Source: Gardnerella vaginalis
GTDB lineage: Bacteria; Actinomycetota; Actinomycetes; Actinomycetales; Bifidobacteriaceae
NCBI RefSeq assembly: GCF_001563665.1
Contig: NZ_KQ961853.1
Coordinates: forward strand, 60,812-124,811
Reading direction: 5' to 3'
DNA length: 64,000 bases
Shown here: one piece after another, positions 49,537 through 58,920 of the stretch
How the letters are laid out: each line of letters opens with the position of its first letter
Numbering within the stretch: position 1 is the stretch's first letter
Translations under genes and position numbers: made by a program
Notes under the pieces: generated by a model
Told to the model about the DNA's origin: nothing
Database searches by the model: none
What the model saw: only the letters and a program-made list of their open reading frames with translations

Positions 49537-50187
49537 ATGAGCAATGAAAAATTTGTTGAAATACATAATGTAATGTTTGATTATTGCAGAGTTTTACTTG
49601 AATGGAATTGCCGCGATTGTTTACAAAAACAATTCCCGAACTTAGTTGATATAATTTGCCCTAACGGCAGCTTTGGAAAAGATGATTTAGCTGGATTCTA
49701 CGAGTTTGAAGACAGAATGGATTCAGGTGAACTTCTTGAAGATCTTATGCCAGAATACGAAAATAGATTTGGCAAGGAACTATCTGAAGCATTCCGTTGG
49801 TATTGCGCTAATTACGATCAAGTTCTTACACGCATGACTCCTGGAATAGTTGATCTTTTGAATGACTTACGTAAAGCTGGATACACAGTATGGGGTTTAA
49901 CAAATTGGTCTAGCGAAACTTTCCCACTTGCACTACGCAAATTCCCAGAACTTTCAACTCTTTTACAAGGCACTGTTATTTCTGGAGTTGAACATTTACA
50001 CAAGCCACAACCAGAAATCTTCAAATTAGCTATGAACAGATTCGGCATTAAAGCAGAACAAACTGTGTTTTTTGACGATAAAATACAAAATATTGATGCA
50101 GCTAATGCAATGAACATACATGGATTCGTGTTTACAGACACACAAAAAGCACGAGAAGACTTAGCATCCTTAGGAGTTAAATTATAA
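49537..50187 (+). CDS. HAD superfamily hydrolase (subfamily IA)
   Basis: A 216-residue HAD protein. Motif I is F-D-Y-C-R-V-L with nucleophile Asp15. The position two residues later, Asp in most phosphatases, is Cys17. Motif II is L-T-N-W-S, motif III K-P in H-K-P-Q-P-E-I-F, and motif IV F-F-D-D. HAD members with D-x-G or similar in motif I exist, so catalysis is possible but a classic phosphatase mechanism is doubtful. It lies 45 bp after nnrD. Confidence 0.9.
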   Translation: MSNEKFVEIHNVMFDYCRVLLEWNCRDCLQKQFPNLVDIICPNGSFGKDDLAGFYEFEDRMDSGELLEDLMPEYENRFGKELSEAFRWYCANYDQVLTRMTPGIVDLLNDLRKAGYTVWGLTNWSSETFPLALRKFPELSTLLQGTVISGVEHLHKPQPEIFKLAMNRFGIKAEQTVFFDDKIQNIDAANAMNIHGFVFTDTQKAREDLASLGVKL

Positions 50188-50331
50188 AGCCCGCTAAACG
50201 CATTCTTATTTCAAATGTTTTATTAAGAATTACTTCATCAACAAAATCATAGTTTATACTAGTCGCTAAAATAGAATGTTCCTGTGTAATTTCTCGAAAA
50301 TAAATCCTAAATTGAAAGGCATTAAAATATA

Positions 50332-51273
50332 ATGACACTGTTGCAATTAAAGTACATTGTGAAAATTGTTGAGTGCGGATCCATGAATGAAGCTTCTCAC
50401 GAACTTTACATTTCACAGCCAGCTTTAAGTTCATCAGTAAAAGATTTAGAACGCGAATTAGGTATAGAGATATTTACGCGCTCATCTCAAGGAATTGCTT
50501 TAACTGTTGAAGGAGCAGAATTTCTTAAATATGCTAGACAAGTTTTAGATCAAGCTGATTTATTAGAAGAACGTTATAAAAACGTAAAACAACGCCGTCA
50601 ATTATGTAGTGTTGCAACACAGCATTATATGTTTGCTGTTGAAGCTTTTGTTGAAATGATTAAAAGTCTAAACTCTGAAGAATATGAGTTTTCAATTAGA
50701 GAAACGCGAACTAAAACTATTATCAATCAAGTTGCTGATATGCGTGCAGATCTTGGTTTACTCTATATTTCTGACTATAACAAAGATGTTATTGGCAAGA
50801 TGTTACGTGAAAAGCATCTTGAATTTCACCCTCTTTTTAGAGCCAAACTTCACGTATTTATATCTAAGACAAATCCTCTCGCAAATAAAACTAGACTTAC
50901 TTTAGAAGATTTGAAGCCATATCCTTTTATACAATATGAGCAAGGTGAAAACGGAAGTTTCTTCTTCACAGAAGAAGCAGTGTGGCCTGATCATCCGCCT
51001 AAAAAAATAAACGTAACAGACCGTGCTACAATTTTGAACTTCATTATTGGCTTAAACGGATACACCATATGCACGGGAATTGATAATGGTGATCTTAATA
51101 ACGAAAAGATTGTAACGATTCCTTTAGAATGCGATGAAACAATGCTTGTTGGTTGGATCAAGAATGAAAGAACTCAGCTTTCAGAAGCGTCTTTACGCTA
51201 CCTTTCACAGCTCAAATCCGTATTAACTCAACACGGATACAATGTTATAGATACTCCTAAAATGAAAAATTAA
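50332..51273 (+). CDS. LysR family transcriptional regulator
   Basis: A 313-residue regulator with an N-terminal winged helix-turn-helix (L-K-Y-I-V-K-I-V-E-C-G-S-M-N-E-A, then I-S-Q-P-A-L-S-S-S-V-K-D-L-E-R-E-L-G) and a C-terminal periplasmic-binding-protein-like effector domain. The target and effector are unknown. GAAAGG lies upstream of the ATG. It is followed by a strong terminator. Confidence 0.95.
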   Translation: MTLLQLKYIVKIVECGSMNEASHELYISQPALSSSVKDLERELGIEIFTRSSQGIALTVEGAEFLKYARQVLDQADLLEERYKNVKQRRQLCSVATQHYMFAVEAFVEMIKSLNSEEYEFSIRETRTKTIINQVADMRADLGLLYISDYNKDVIGKMLREKHLEFHPLFRAKLHVFISKTNPLANKTRLTLEDLKPYPFIQYEQGENGSFFFTEEAVWPDHPPKKINVTDRATILNFIIGLNGYTICTGIDNGDLNNEKIVTIPLECDETMLVGWIKNERTQLSEASLRYLSQLKSVLTQHGYNVIDTPKMKN

Positions 51274-51377
51274 CTGAAGTGGCAATAATTTTTGTAAGCA
51301 AAACCTATGCTTTTGTTGATGAAGTCAAGCTAATCGCATTCATAAGATTTTGGGAAATAACCAAGATTTTAAACAAA

Positions 51378-51414
51378 AAATTGTTGCTAGTTATTAAATA
51401 ACTAGCAACAATTT
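51378..51414. terminator. Perfect 16-bp hairpin between convergent genes
   Basis: Bases 51378-51393 pair exactly with 51399-51414 around a 5-base loop. A and T runs flank the stem ends, so it probably terminates both the LysR gene and the M48-like gene pair. Confidence 0.85.
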
Positions 51415-51469
51415 ACGCTGTTTTTAAATCATACAGAAATAAAACAGATAATTTCAATATTGAACTTGG

Positions 51470-52390
51470 TTAGATATTCATTTTAGAACAAATGCTTTGA
51501 GCGCGTTCAAAAAGATGACAATCACTTTGATCATTGAAAGTGAAACCTATAAAAGCAGAAGCATCATAATCAAAATCGATGTTATTGTTATCAAGTTCAG
51601 TCTTCCAATCACTTTCAAGAATTGTAGAGTTGATTTTGTTCATGATTGAAACCATTGCTTGAGGATTTCCTGTAACACTTACAGCAAAATCGTCAAGACT
51701 TTCATAACGCGAATAATTACAAAGAACATCTCTTATTTCTGCAATGCGCTTATTTGCAAATTTTCTATCCATATTGTATCCAATCCTTGCAAATAATATA
51801 TGACGCAACATCATTGAGTATTCTGTCCTGCATATCATAAGCATCTTATGCAATCTAATAATCATCTTTGAAATCTCGCTACATTCAGGCAATTGCAATT
51901 GACGAAGCAAGTGTGCTATAACACATCTTAATTCGTCATCATTTGCCATAAGTATTAAATTAGAGCTGAAAATAATTGCAGAACGAGAATCTTCTTTTAA
52001 TACAAAAGCATCTGCTTTTATGCAATCTTTTGTATAAATCTCAGGCATAACAACACCTAATCTTGAGCACATTTCTTCAGTCAAATCTACTACTCGACCT
52101 ACTCTCAATGGTTCTTTGTTTTTACCTAAGTAGTTACTAATTAAATCTCCTGTGATTACATAATTGTATATAAGCTCATAAACTATTCCTATTATCGGCG
52201 CTAAAATAATATTAAGCGGGAAAAATCCAAATAGTATAAAAAACCATATTAGACTTCTCATAATCATATTGCGCTTAATAAATTTATTCGTAAGATCTTT
52301 AACTTTTCCAACATCAAATACCGGATTAGAATAAAATTGCTGGTTTGAATATTGCACTTGATTGTTATACATAGGTTGATTTCCGTACAT
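51470..52390 (-). CDS. Degenerate M48 metalloprotease-like protein, probably inactive
   Basis: A 306-residue paralogue of the upstream M48 protease. A short Asn/Gln/Tyr-rich N terminus (residues 1-24) is followed by membrane helices near 45-80 and a protease-like domain. The regions D-E-L-R-C-V-I-A-H and A-D-A-F-V-L-K-E-D-S align with the upstream protein, but the zinc site is lost. HEFAH there is H-L-L-R-Q here (residues 160-164), which removes the catalytic Glu and one zinc His. GAGG lies 5 bases before the ATG. It is an intact frame 54 bp after its partner, so it looks like a retained pseudoenzyme rather than a decaying gene. Confidence 0.85.
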   Translation of the reverse strand: MYGNQPMYNNQVQYSNQQFYSNPVFDVGKVKDLTNKFIKRNMIMRSLIWFFILFGFFPLNIILAPIIGIVYELIYNYVITGDLISNYLGKNKEPLRVGRVVDLTEEMCSRLGVVMPEIYTKDCIKADAFVLKEDSRSAIIFSSNLILMANDDELRCVIAHLLRQLQLPECSEISKMIIRLHKMLMICRTEYSMMLRHILFARIGYNMDRKFANKRIAEIRDVLCNYSRYESLDDFAVSVTGNPQAMVSIMNKINSTILESDWKTELDNNNIDFDYDASAFIGFTFNDQSDCHLFERAQSICSKMNI

Positions 52391-52444
52391 TTTTACCTCG
52401 TATTTAATACTTAAGAATTGATTGATTTAATAAATAAGAAAATG

Positions 52445-53980
52445 TTATTGTTCTAAGATTTCTTCTTGATCCAAATAACGCAATGGTGGGAATTGCGAAC
52501 TTAGACCTGGGTACATCTCACAGAGAGTATTAAAACGATTTATATCAATTCTTGATTGAATATAATAAGGATTAAAACCTATAAGTAACAATGGCTCAGC
52601 ATATGTATCTGTTAATAAAACACTAAATTGCTCAGATGCATATGTATTCATAGATTTTAGAGATTTATACATTGCACAAGCCAATACAAAAGGATCTTGA
52701 ACACAATTTACAGCATACGCATCAGCATCATATTCATCCTGATAAGTTGTATTAGTTTTAACATATTTTAGAATATAATGATAAACATTTGTTAATCGTA
52801 TAAGGCGATAGAAACATGTATTAGCAAAGTATGCCAATATTGCTGAAATAGTTAGCAACTCAATAATTGCACCAATAATCCACATAATCAGTCCTAATAA
52901 AGGAGCAGCCATAGTTATTAAGCAAAGCACAAAAAATGCAACAATATCTGCCAATTGGAATTTTATCAAAGTTCCAAGCATATTTTCAGATTCAATAGCA
53001 GTTCTTTTAACTACAAGATTAAGAGTTGCACTTCCATGGCAATAAGACTCAGCAATATTAAGTCCTTTAGTCCTGTAATATGCTAAACGAGATAATGCAG
53101 CTACAATACGCGATCTAGCGATACAATCGTTGCTAGTAAGATGAGCAAATTCATGAGCAATAATGGCTCTTATTTCGTCAACAGTACAATTATTTATTAA
53201 ATCTTCGCTAATAAAAATTGCACTTCCACTGTCATCACGCATAGCAAAAGCGTTTGCAGTAATGCAAGTTGAATAAATTGCAGGAGATGCAATTCCAACT
53301 CTAGCGCTTAAATCATTTACAACATCAAAAACTGGACCATTTACAATTGGTGAAGCATATTCATATGGCAAAATTTCAATAATACTTTTTATAGGATTTT
53401 TCCATATATAGTAGTATCGAGCTGCTGGAGCTAAAATAATTGCAATGAAGCATAACATGTATATAAGCTCAATTTTTATGTGCGCAAAAATACTTATAAA
53501 CGCTGAGCATATAATAATAGGTAATATAAGGAACAAAATAGATACTATAACTAAAGATGCTAACGATGTGAGATAAGAAAATATAAATACTTTCGAAGCA
53601 AGCTGTTCTTTAGTTTGAACAGTATTCATGTAGCTATATGCGTTAGATTGCATAAAAGAAAATGATTGCGAAGACTGTTGAGGTTGCGGTTGCTGATACT
53701 GCTGAGCTGGATTAGGATTATTTTGATAATTGACTTGCGAATAATTGGCTTGAGAATATCCGTTTTGTTGATTATATGACTGATAATCACTTTGATTATT
53801 TGCATAAGAATTATTAGGATCATTCGCATAATATTGAGATTGATCATAATAATTTTGCTGCGAACCTTGCTGATTTTGATAATTATATGAATTATCTTGG
53901 TAGTTATATTGATTGTTTGCATTTTGAGGGTTCGATGAGGCTCTATCTGAATTATATGAACCATAATTATAATCGTCCAT
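52445..53980 (-). CDS. M48 family zinc metalloprotease with Q/N/Y-rich N terminus
   Basis: A 511-residue membrane protease related to HtpX. Residues 1 to about 110 are a low-complexity Asn/Gln/Tyr/Ser region with prion-like composition. Membrane helices lie near 130-190. The active site I-I-A-H-E-F-A-H-L (about 274-281) is intact, and D-E-Y-D-A-D-A-Y-A-V supplies the third zinc ligand. Further helices lie between. M48 proteases act in membrane-protein quality control. The ATG at 53980 has AAAGGA 5 bases upstream. A degenerate paralogue follows. Confidence 0.92.
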   Translation of the reverse strand: MDDYNYGSYNSDRASSNPQNANNQYNYQDNSYNYQNQQGSQQNYYDQSQYYANDPNNSYANNQSDYQSYNQQNGYSQANYSQVNYQNNPNPAQQYQQPQPQQSSQSFSFMQSNAYSYMNTVQTKEQLASKVFIFSYLTSLASLVIVSILFLILPIIICSAFISIFAHIKIELIYMLCFIAIILAPAARYYYIWKNPIKSIIEILPYEYASPIVNGPVFDVVNDLSARVGIASPAIYSTCITANAFAMRDDSGSAIFISEDLINNCTVDEIRAIIAHEFAHLTSNDCIARSRIVAALSRLAYYRTKGLNIAESYCHGSATLNLVVKRTAIESENMLGTLIKFQLADIVAFFVLCLITMAAPLLGLIMWIIGAIIELLTISAILAYFANTCFYRLIRLTNVYHYILKYVKTNTTYQDEYDADAYAVNCVQDPFVLACAMYKSLKSMNTYASEQFSVLLTDTYAEPLLLIGFNPYYIQSRIDINRFNTLCEMYPGLSSQFPPLRYLDQEEILEQ

Positions 53981-54071
53981 ATTTTTCCTTTCGTTTAGCA
54001 AATAATTAAATCTATTATAAAATCTAATAAGAATCTAATCAAAGCCTAATCAAAATAAAATATAGTAAAAT

Positions 54072-54626
54072 CTAATCAAAATCTTTAGGATTCAACACTG
54101 CAATAGCTGTTGCTCCTCTTAGACCGCATGTAGAAAACGGTTTTTCGCAAGTAAGAATAATAAGCGAAGCATGAGAAAGACCTAAACGCATTTTGCCTAA
54201 AATATCAGGATCAGATTCGCTAGAAGAAAGCCATTGAGCTGCCATAGACATAGTAGGCTCATGCCCTACAATCATAGTTATTTTTGAGTCATTAGCAGAT
54301 AATAATTCATCCATTACAGATTGCATTCCGCCATCATAAAGACTTTTACGATAAGAAACTATAGGCTTGTCGCCAAAACGTTTAAGCATGCGTTTAACTG
54401 TTTGCTCTGTACGATTTGCACTAGAACAAGCTATATAATCAGGCACAAGTTTCATACTTTCTAAACCTTTTGCCATGATTTTAGATTGTTTTAATCCTTT
54501 ATCACTAAGATCGCGACCCCAATCATCTCCCATAGATGGTGCTAAAGACTTCGCATGTCTCATAAGTAATAAAACATACTTACTGTGATGAGCCTTTTTA
54601 GCAATTTTCTTTATTGAAGTCGCCAT
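54072..54626 (-). CDS. SixA-like histidine phosphatase family protein
   Basis: A 184-residue protein of the histidine phosphatase (phosphoglycerate mutase-like) fold. The catalytic L-M-R-H-A-K-S is near residue 22, and the second histidine is in V-G-H-E-P-T. The R-D-L-S-D-K-G segment is typical of SixA-type enzymes, which remove phosphate from phosphohistidine; the substrate here is unknown. The ribosome-binding site GGGAGG lies in the last codons of trmI, 2 bp separating the two genes, so they are probably coupled. Confidence 0.9.
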   Translation of the reverse strand: MATSIKKIAKKAHHSKYVLLLMRHAKSLAPSMGDDWGRDLSDKGLKQSKIMAKGLESMKLVPDYIACSSANRTEQTVKRMLKRFGDKPIVSYRKSLYDGGMQSVMDELLSANDSKITMIVGHEPTMSMAAQWLSSSESDPDILGKMRLGLSHASLIILTCEKPFSTCGLRGATAIAVLNPKDFD

Positions 54627-54628
54627 AA

Positions 54629-55699
54629 TTACCTCCCGGCAGATAAATAGCCAAGTTGTATATCTAAATCACGCAATACTTTTCTCAATTTTCTGTCGGA
54701 AATATCGCGAAGATTCAAATCTTCAAGATGATTAGAGCGCTCTTGAGGAGTCAAATCGTCAATATCACTAACAGTATCTTTAGTACCATGCTCACGTTTT
54801 TTAAGAGCATTAAAACCTTCAGCCATAGCACGAGAAACAATAAGAAAACCTGTATGACCAATCATTTCATGATCAGGCCTTACAGCTAATCCTTGAACTT
54901 TCCAAGTACGTTCTAATGTTTCTTGAATTTCAGGTTCACTCCAAGTTCCCATTGATCGCAAAGATTCAACTAATCTAGACATTTGCGTTGTAGTAGTAAC
55001 GTAAGCTATAAGAACGCCTCCAGGAACTATTACTCGATAAGCTTCCTCAAGCCTATTCCAAGGATCTAGCATATCTAACATTATTCGATCGTAATAATTA
55101 TTAGGTAAAGTTTTTGCAACAGTTTCAAAATCACCTGTAAGCAATTTCCACCATTCAGGACGCTTCGAATAATATAAAGTAACGTTAGATTCAGCTATTT
55201 TTGCGAATTCTGACCGAAGTTCAATAGTAGTTAATTCACCACTTTCACTTACAGAATCCAATAAACTTAAACTCATAGCTCCAGAGCCAGCTCCTGACTC
55301 CAAAACACGCATACCAGAACGAATATCGCCAAGAGAAATCACTTGAGCAATATCTTTAGGATACATAATTTGAGCACCTCTCGGCATTGAAAGCACGTAA
55401 TCTACAAGCCTAGGACGCATTGCAACATAATCCCAGCCGCCAATAGAGCGCGCTACTTTCCAAGGCTTTTTAACGTCATTATCTTCGAGCGCATCATTTA
55501 AATTACGTTTAGCAGTAACAGTTGTAACTACAATTCCTTCACTTTTACCTATAACGTCATTATGGCATATAAGACCGTGTTCAGTTTGAGTTACACCATC
55601 ATAAATAAGCTGAGCAGTAATTCGCTTACCTTTGCGATCAGTGAATTGAACTTTTTCTCCACTATGCAAAACTCTAATGCGCGAATTACTTGTTGACAC
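54629..55699 (-). CDS. trmI: tRNA (adenine-N1)-methyltransferase TrmI
   Basis: Methylates A58 of tRNA with S-adenosylmethionine. The 356-residue protein has an N-terminal beta domain and a Rossmann methyltransferase domain with V-L-E-S-G-A-G-S-G-A-M-S-L and M-L-D-M-L-D-P-W. Actinobacterial TrmI is shorter; the extra C-terminal ~70 residues are charged. The start is GTG at 55699 with GAGGTG 5 bases upstream. Confidence 0.94.
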   Translation of the reverse strand: MSTSNSRIRVLHSGEKVQFTDRKGKRITAQLIYDGVTQTEHGLICHNDVIGKSEGIVVTTVTAKRNLNDALEDNDVKKPWKVARSIGGWDYVAMRPRLVDYVLSMPRGAQIMYPKDIAQVISLGDIRSGMRVLESGAGSGAMSLSLLDSVSESGELTTIELRSEFAKIAESNVTLYYSKRPEWWKLLTGDFETVAKTLPNNYYDRIMLDMLDPWNRLEEAYRVIVPGGVLIAYVTTTTQMSRLVESLRSMGTWSEPEIQETLERTWKVQGLAVRPDHEMIGHTGFLIVSRAMAEGFNALKKREHGTKDTVSDIDDLTPQERSNHLEDLNLRDISDRKLRKVLRDLDIQLGYLSAGR

Positions 55700-55848
55700 T
55701 CAACACCTCACTTAATAAGAACCACGAATATCCTTAAAAATAATCAGTAAATAATTTATAAATATTCTACAAATACATTAAAACCGATTGATTCATCAAT
55801 GTACATTCGTATTGACTATCATTTTACGACAAACCCACAATAAAAATA

Positions 55849-56892
55849 CTACAAACTCACTGTAGTAAGAGGCATTGCTGAATCTATCGCAAAATCAGGA
55901 TTAGAAGGTCTTACTCCTTCTTCAACTAAATTAACTCCTAACATAGCTACCATAGCTCCGTTATCTGTACATAGTTTCAGCTCAGGCAAACGAATTTCTA
56001 TTCCATGTTCTTCACCTTGCTCTAATAAATGTTCACGAAGTTGCGAGTTAGCAGAAAATCCTCCACCAATCATAAGAGTCTTAGAACCATATTGTTCACA
56101 ACCCATAATAGCTTTTTTAGAAAGAACATCTGCAACAGAATTTGCAAGAGAAGCACAAACATCATCAACAGGAATTTCAAGGCCTTGAGCATTACGAGCT
56201 TCAACCCAACGAGCAACAGCAGTTTTAACGCCAGAGAAACTGAAATCATAAGGATGATCCTTTCCAGATCGTCCTTGAGTCAATCCTTGGGGAACTTTAA
56301 GAGTATTAGGATTGCCATTGCGACCATGCCTATCTATATGAGGACCACCAGGATATGGAAATCCAAGTAAACGAGCTACTTTATCGAAGCATTCACCTGC
56401 AGCATCATCTAACGTTGTACCAACAACGTCAATGCTGCGCGCAATATCATTAACATGTAAAAGCGAAGTGTGTCCACCAGAAACAATAAGAGCAAGAACG
56501 TCATCTGGTACATCACCAAATTGAAGCTGAGTTACAGCAATATGCCCAATTACGTGATTTATTCCATAAATAGGCTTATTTGCAGACCAAGCTAAAGATT
56601 TAGCTCCAGAAACTCCCACAGCTAAACAACCTGCAAGACCAGGACCAGCACTTACAGCAATTGCATCAACATCACTTAAATCCATATTTGCATCTGCTAA
56701 AGCTTTAGAAACAACAGGAACAAAGGCCTCAGCGTGAGCACGTGAAGCAATTTCTGGTATTACGCCACCATAACGCGCATGCTCTTGCATAGAAGATGCA
56801 ACTACATTAGAAACCAAAGTACGGCCGCGCACAATAGCTGCAGCTGTTTCATCACATGTTGATTCAATACCTAAAACAATTGCTTCACTCAT
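55849..56892 (-). CDS. tsaD: tRNA threonylcarbamoyladenosine transferase TsaD
   Basis: Transfers the threonylcarbamoyl group to A37 of tRNAs reading ANN codons. The 347-residue protein has G-I-E-S-T-C-D-E-T-A near the N terminus, the metal-binding N-H-V-I-G-H, and V-S-G-G-H-T-S-L. The ATG at 56892 follows GAGG at 7 bases and overlaps the rimI stop by 8 bp. A start at 56916 would extend further into rimI. It forms a complex with TsaB and TsaE, both coded just upstream. Confidence 0.98.
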   Translation of the reverse strand: MSEAIVLGIESTCDETAAAIVRGRTLVSNVVASSMQEHARYGGVIPEIASRAHAEAFVPVVSKALADANMDLSDVDAIAVSAGPGLAGCLAVGVSGAKSLAWSANKPIYGINHVIGHIAVTQLQFGDVPDDVLALIVSGGHTSLLHVNDIARSIDVVGTTLDDAAGECFDKVARLLGFPYPGGPHIDRHGRNGNPNTLKVPQGLTQGRSGKDHPYDFSFSGVKTAVARWVEARNAQGLEIPVDDVCASLANSVADVLSKKAIMGCEQYGSKTLMIGGGFSANSQLREHLLEQGEEHGIEIRLPELKLCTDNGAMVAMLGVNLVEEGVRPSNPDFAIDSAMPLTTVSL

Positions 56893-57433
56893 TATTTTCC
56901 TCGATTGTCTTATCACTTTCCGAAGCTGAACTTAAACTAACACACATTGTATAAGCATCTACATTCTCAGGTTGGTAATATCTTTTACGCAAGCCCATTA
57001 TTTCAAATCCATAATTTTTATATAAAGCGAGCGCAGGAGAATTATCTACTCTAACTTCAAGTAGCATTCTTTCAGCGCCAATATTTTTAGCTGAACGCAT
57101 CATAGTATCTAAAAGAGAAGAGCCAATCCCAGATCTTTGATTTACTCGGCAAACGCCTATAGTCATAATTTGCGCGTCAAAACCGTCAAACCAATATCCT
57201 GCATACCCGAGTATATCGTGTGTTTCGTCATCTATATAGGCATAGTATTGACGCATAGGAGCTTCTAATTCTTGAGAAATCATATTCTCATTCCAGCATC
57301 CGCTAGAGAATAAATCTTTTTCTATAATAGATATTTGATTTATAACTTTTTTATAACTGATATCACTGTTAAGAATTTTAGAAAGATTACTTGCATCAGC
57401 TGGATATTTAGAGCGCGTTATATTTACTATCAT
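56885..57433 (-). CDS. rimI: Ribosomal-protein-alanine N-acetyltransferase RimI
   Basis: A GNAT acetyltransferase of 182 residues with the acetyl-CoA site Q-R-S-G-I-G-S-S-L-L and the RimI-type ending N-Y-G-F-E-I-M-G-L-R-K-R-Y-Y. It acetylates the N terminus of ribosomal protein S18 in E. coli. It starts on an ATGA overlap with tsaB and ends inside tsaD, in the common actinobacterial order tsaB-rimI-tsaD. Confidence 0.94.
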   Translation of the reverse strand: MIVNITRSKYPADASNLSKILNSDISYKKVINQISIIEKDLFSSGCWNENMISQELEAPMRQYYAYIDDETHDILGYAGYWFDGFDAQIMTIGVCRVNQRSGIGSSLLDTMMRSAKNIGAERMLLEVRVDNSPALALYKNYGFEIMGLRKRYYQPENVDAYTMCVSLSSASESDKTIEENNE

Positions 57434-58287
57434 TTCTTATCAACTTGATTTGTATCGCACAACTTATTTGCAGCACCGGAGCCTAAAACATGTTTCAAAG
57501 GATTAGGCACAGATACATCTGGTCTTCGTAGATACAGTGGCTCAACATTTTTTTGCGCTATTTTATTATTAAGTTGCAATTGATCTAAAGTAGTATGCAA
57601 TTGATCTAACGCGCAATCTTCAAAAATTTCTAACCCTTTAGCTCCTAAATCTAATGCACAAACGTCTGCAATAAAACCTACTTTAGAAATTTTTTGCCAA
57701 TCTTCAAAGTATTTTTTAGCACCATGGCCTAATATGTCTACACAATAATCAAAGTTATTTAAGCTTTCTAAATACTTATTTACGCGCTCTACTATGTTAT
57801 TTGGATAATCTATATCCATGTCTATAACAGATTCGCCAAATTCGTTATATAAAGACATATATACTTGCTTGCGGCGCGCATCGTTAAGCGAAAGAACATA
57901 ATGATGAGAAGATGTTTCATCACATTTTTTGCATATTGACTCTTTTAAAACACGACCATCTTTCAAAGCTTTATCAAATTCGCGGCAACGAACCATTTTA
58001 CTTTGAGGCAACAAGCTATCGCATCCAATGATTGAAGATTTATTTGCGAAAGCAATAGCTTTAGCTGCAACTATTCCAGCGCGAAGACCAGTAAATGGAG
58101 CTGGACCAACTCCAACCACAATACGATTTATATCTTTCGCACTCAATCCTGCTTTTTCAACTACAGACGCAATATTTACTTGTAAACGTTCTACATGCGT
58201 GCGAGAATCAGTTTCTACAATTGGCTCATATCCCACAATTCCTACAGTAGAACCGTATGACGTGTCAATAACCAGAGTATTTACCAT
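57430..58287 (-). CDS. tsaB: tRNA threonylcarbamoyladenosine complex subunit TsaB
   Basis: The ASKHA-fold partner of TsaD, 285 residues. The N terminus L-V-I-D-T-S-Y-G-S and the segment G-V-G-P-A-P-F-T-G-L-R-A-G are diagnostic. The middle and C-terminal parts are longer than usual and rich in Asn/Lys/Asp. AAGGGA lies just before the ATG. Confidence 0.95.
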   Translation of the reverse strand: MVNTLVIDTSYGSTVGIVGYEPIVETDSRTHVERLQVNIASVVEKAGLSAKDINRIVVGVGPAPFTGLRAGIVAAKAIAFANKSSIIGCDSLLPQSKMVRCREFDKALKDGRVLKESICKKCDETSSHHYVLSLNDARRKQVYMSLYNEFGESVIDMDIDYPNNIVERVNKYLESLNNFDYCVDILGHGAKKYFEDWQKISKVGFIADVCALDLGAKGLEIFEDCALDQLHTTLDQLQLNNKIAQKNVEPLYLRRPDVSVPNPLKHVLGSGAANKLCDTNQVDKK

Positions 58288-58344
58288 ATCTATCCCTTAA
58301 CGTAACTAATTTAATTAGTTTACTATTTGCTATTCTTAACTAGC

Positions 58345-58920
58345 TTATTTATTTGAAAATAAAGATATTCTCTTAGACCAATCTCCTCCATAAGGTATTA
58401 AAGTAACTATACGATTACCATCACTTGTTAATTTTTCTGCACAATCAGATTGCAAAGGTCTATCAATATGTATTTCTAAACGAGTATCAGAGAGCACTCC
58501 AGCCATCTGCTCCCCCCATTCCATAAGAACTACAGTTCCTTCTGCTGGATCTTCTAAAGCTTCATCTAAGCCTAAAGATTCAAGTTCATCTAACAATCTA
58601 GACACACTATCTTGACCTGGAGCAAAATCCTGTCCGCCTAATCTATAAGCATCAACATGAACAAGTGTTGCAGGTTTTCCATTTGCAAAAGTTCCATGCA
58701 ATTGCCTAGCGATAGTAAATGTTGGAGAAACAATAGGACCGTTCATTTTAAGTCCATTACCCAAACCTTGAGCAAAAGTTGTTTTACCAGCTCCTAAAGG
58801 ACCTGAAAGTAATACAACATCTCCTTCTCGCATAATATGAGCAATAGATTCACCTAAGGCACGCATATGCGAATCTGTAGGAACACATAGAGTTATACTT
58901 TTTTCTTCATTAGCTGACAT
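58345..58920 (-). CDS. tsaE: tRNA threonylcarbamoyladenosine complex ATPase TsaE
   Basis: The P-loop ATPase of the t6A complex, 191 residues. Walker A is G-P-L-G-A-G-K-T-T, followed by the family motif S-P-T-F-T-I and the H-V-D-A-Y-R-L segment. The ATG at 58920 overlaps the holA stop by 11 bp and has AGGGA upstream. A start at 58953 would extend further back into holA and is less likely. Confidence 0.96.
   Translation of the reverse strand: MSANEEKSITLCVPTDSHMRALGESIAHIMREGDVVLLSGPLGAGKTTFAQGLGNGLKMNGPIVSPTFTIARQLHGTFANGKPATLVHVDAYRLGGQDFAPGQDSVSRLLDELESLGLDEALEDPAEGTVVLMEWGEQMAGVLSDTRLEIHIDRPLQSDCAEKLTSDGNRIVTLIPYGGDWSKRISLFSNK

Noticed and set aside
51470-52390. Pseudogene call for the M48-like paralogue
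   Set aside because: The frame is complete with a good ribosome-binding site; only the active-site residues are lost, so a pseudoenzyme is more likely than a broken gene.
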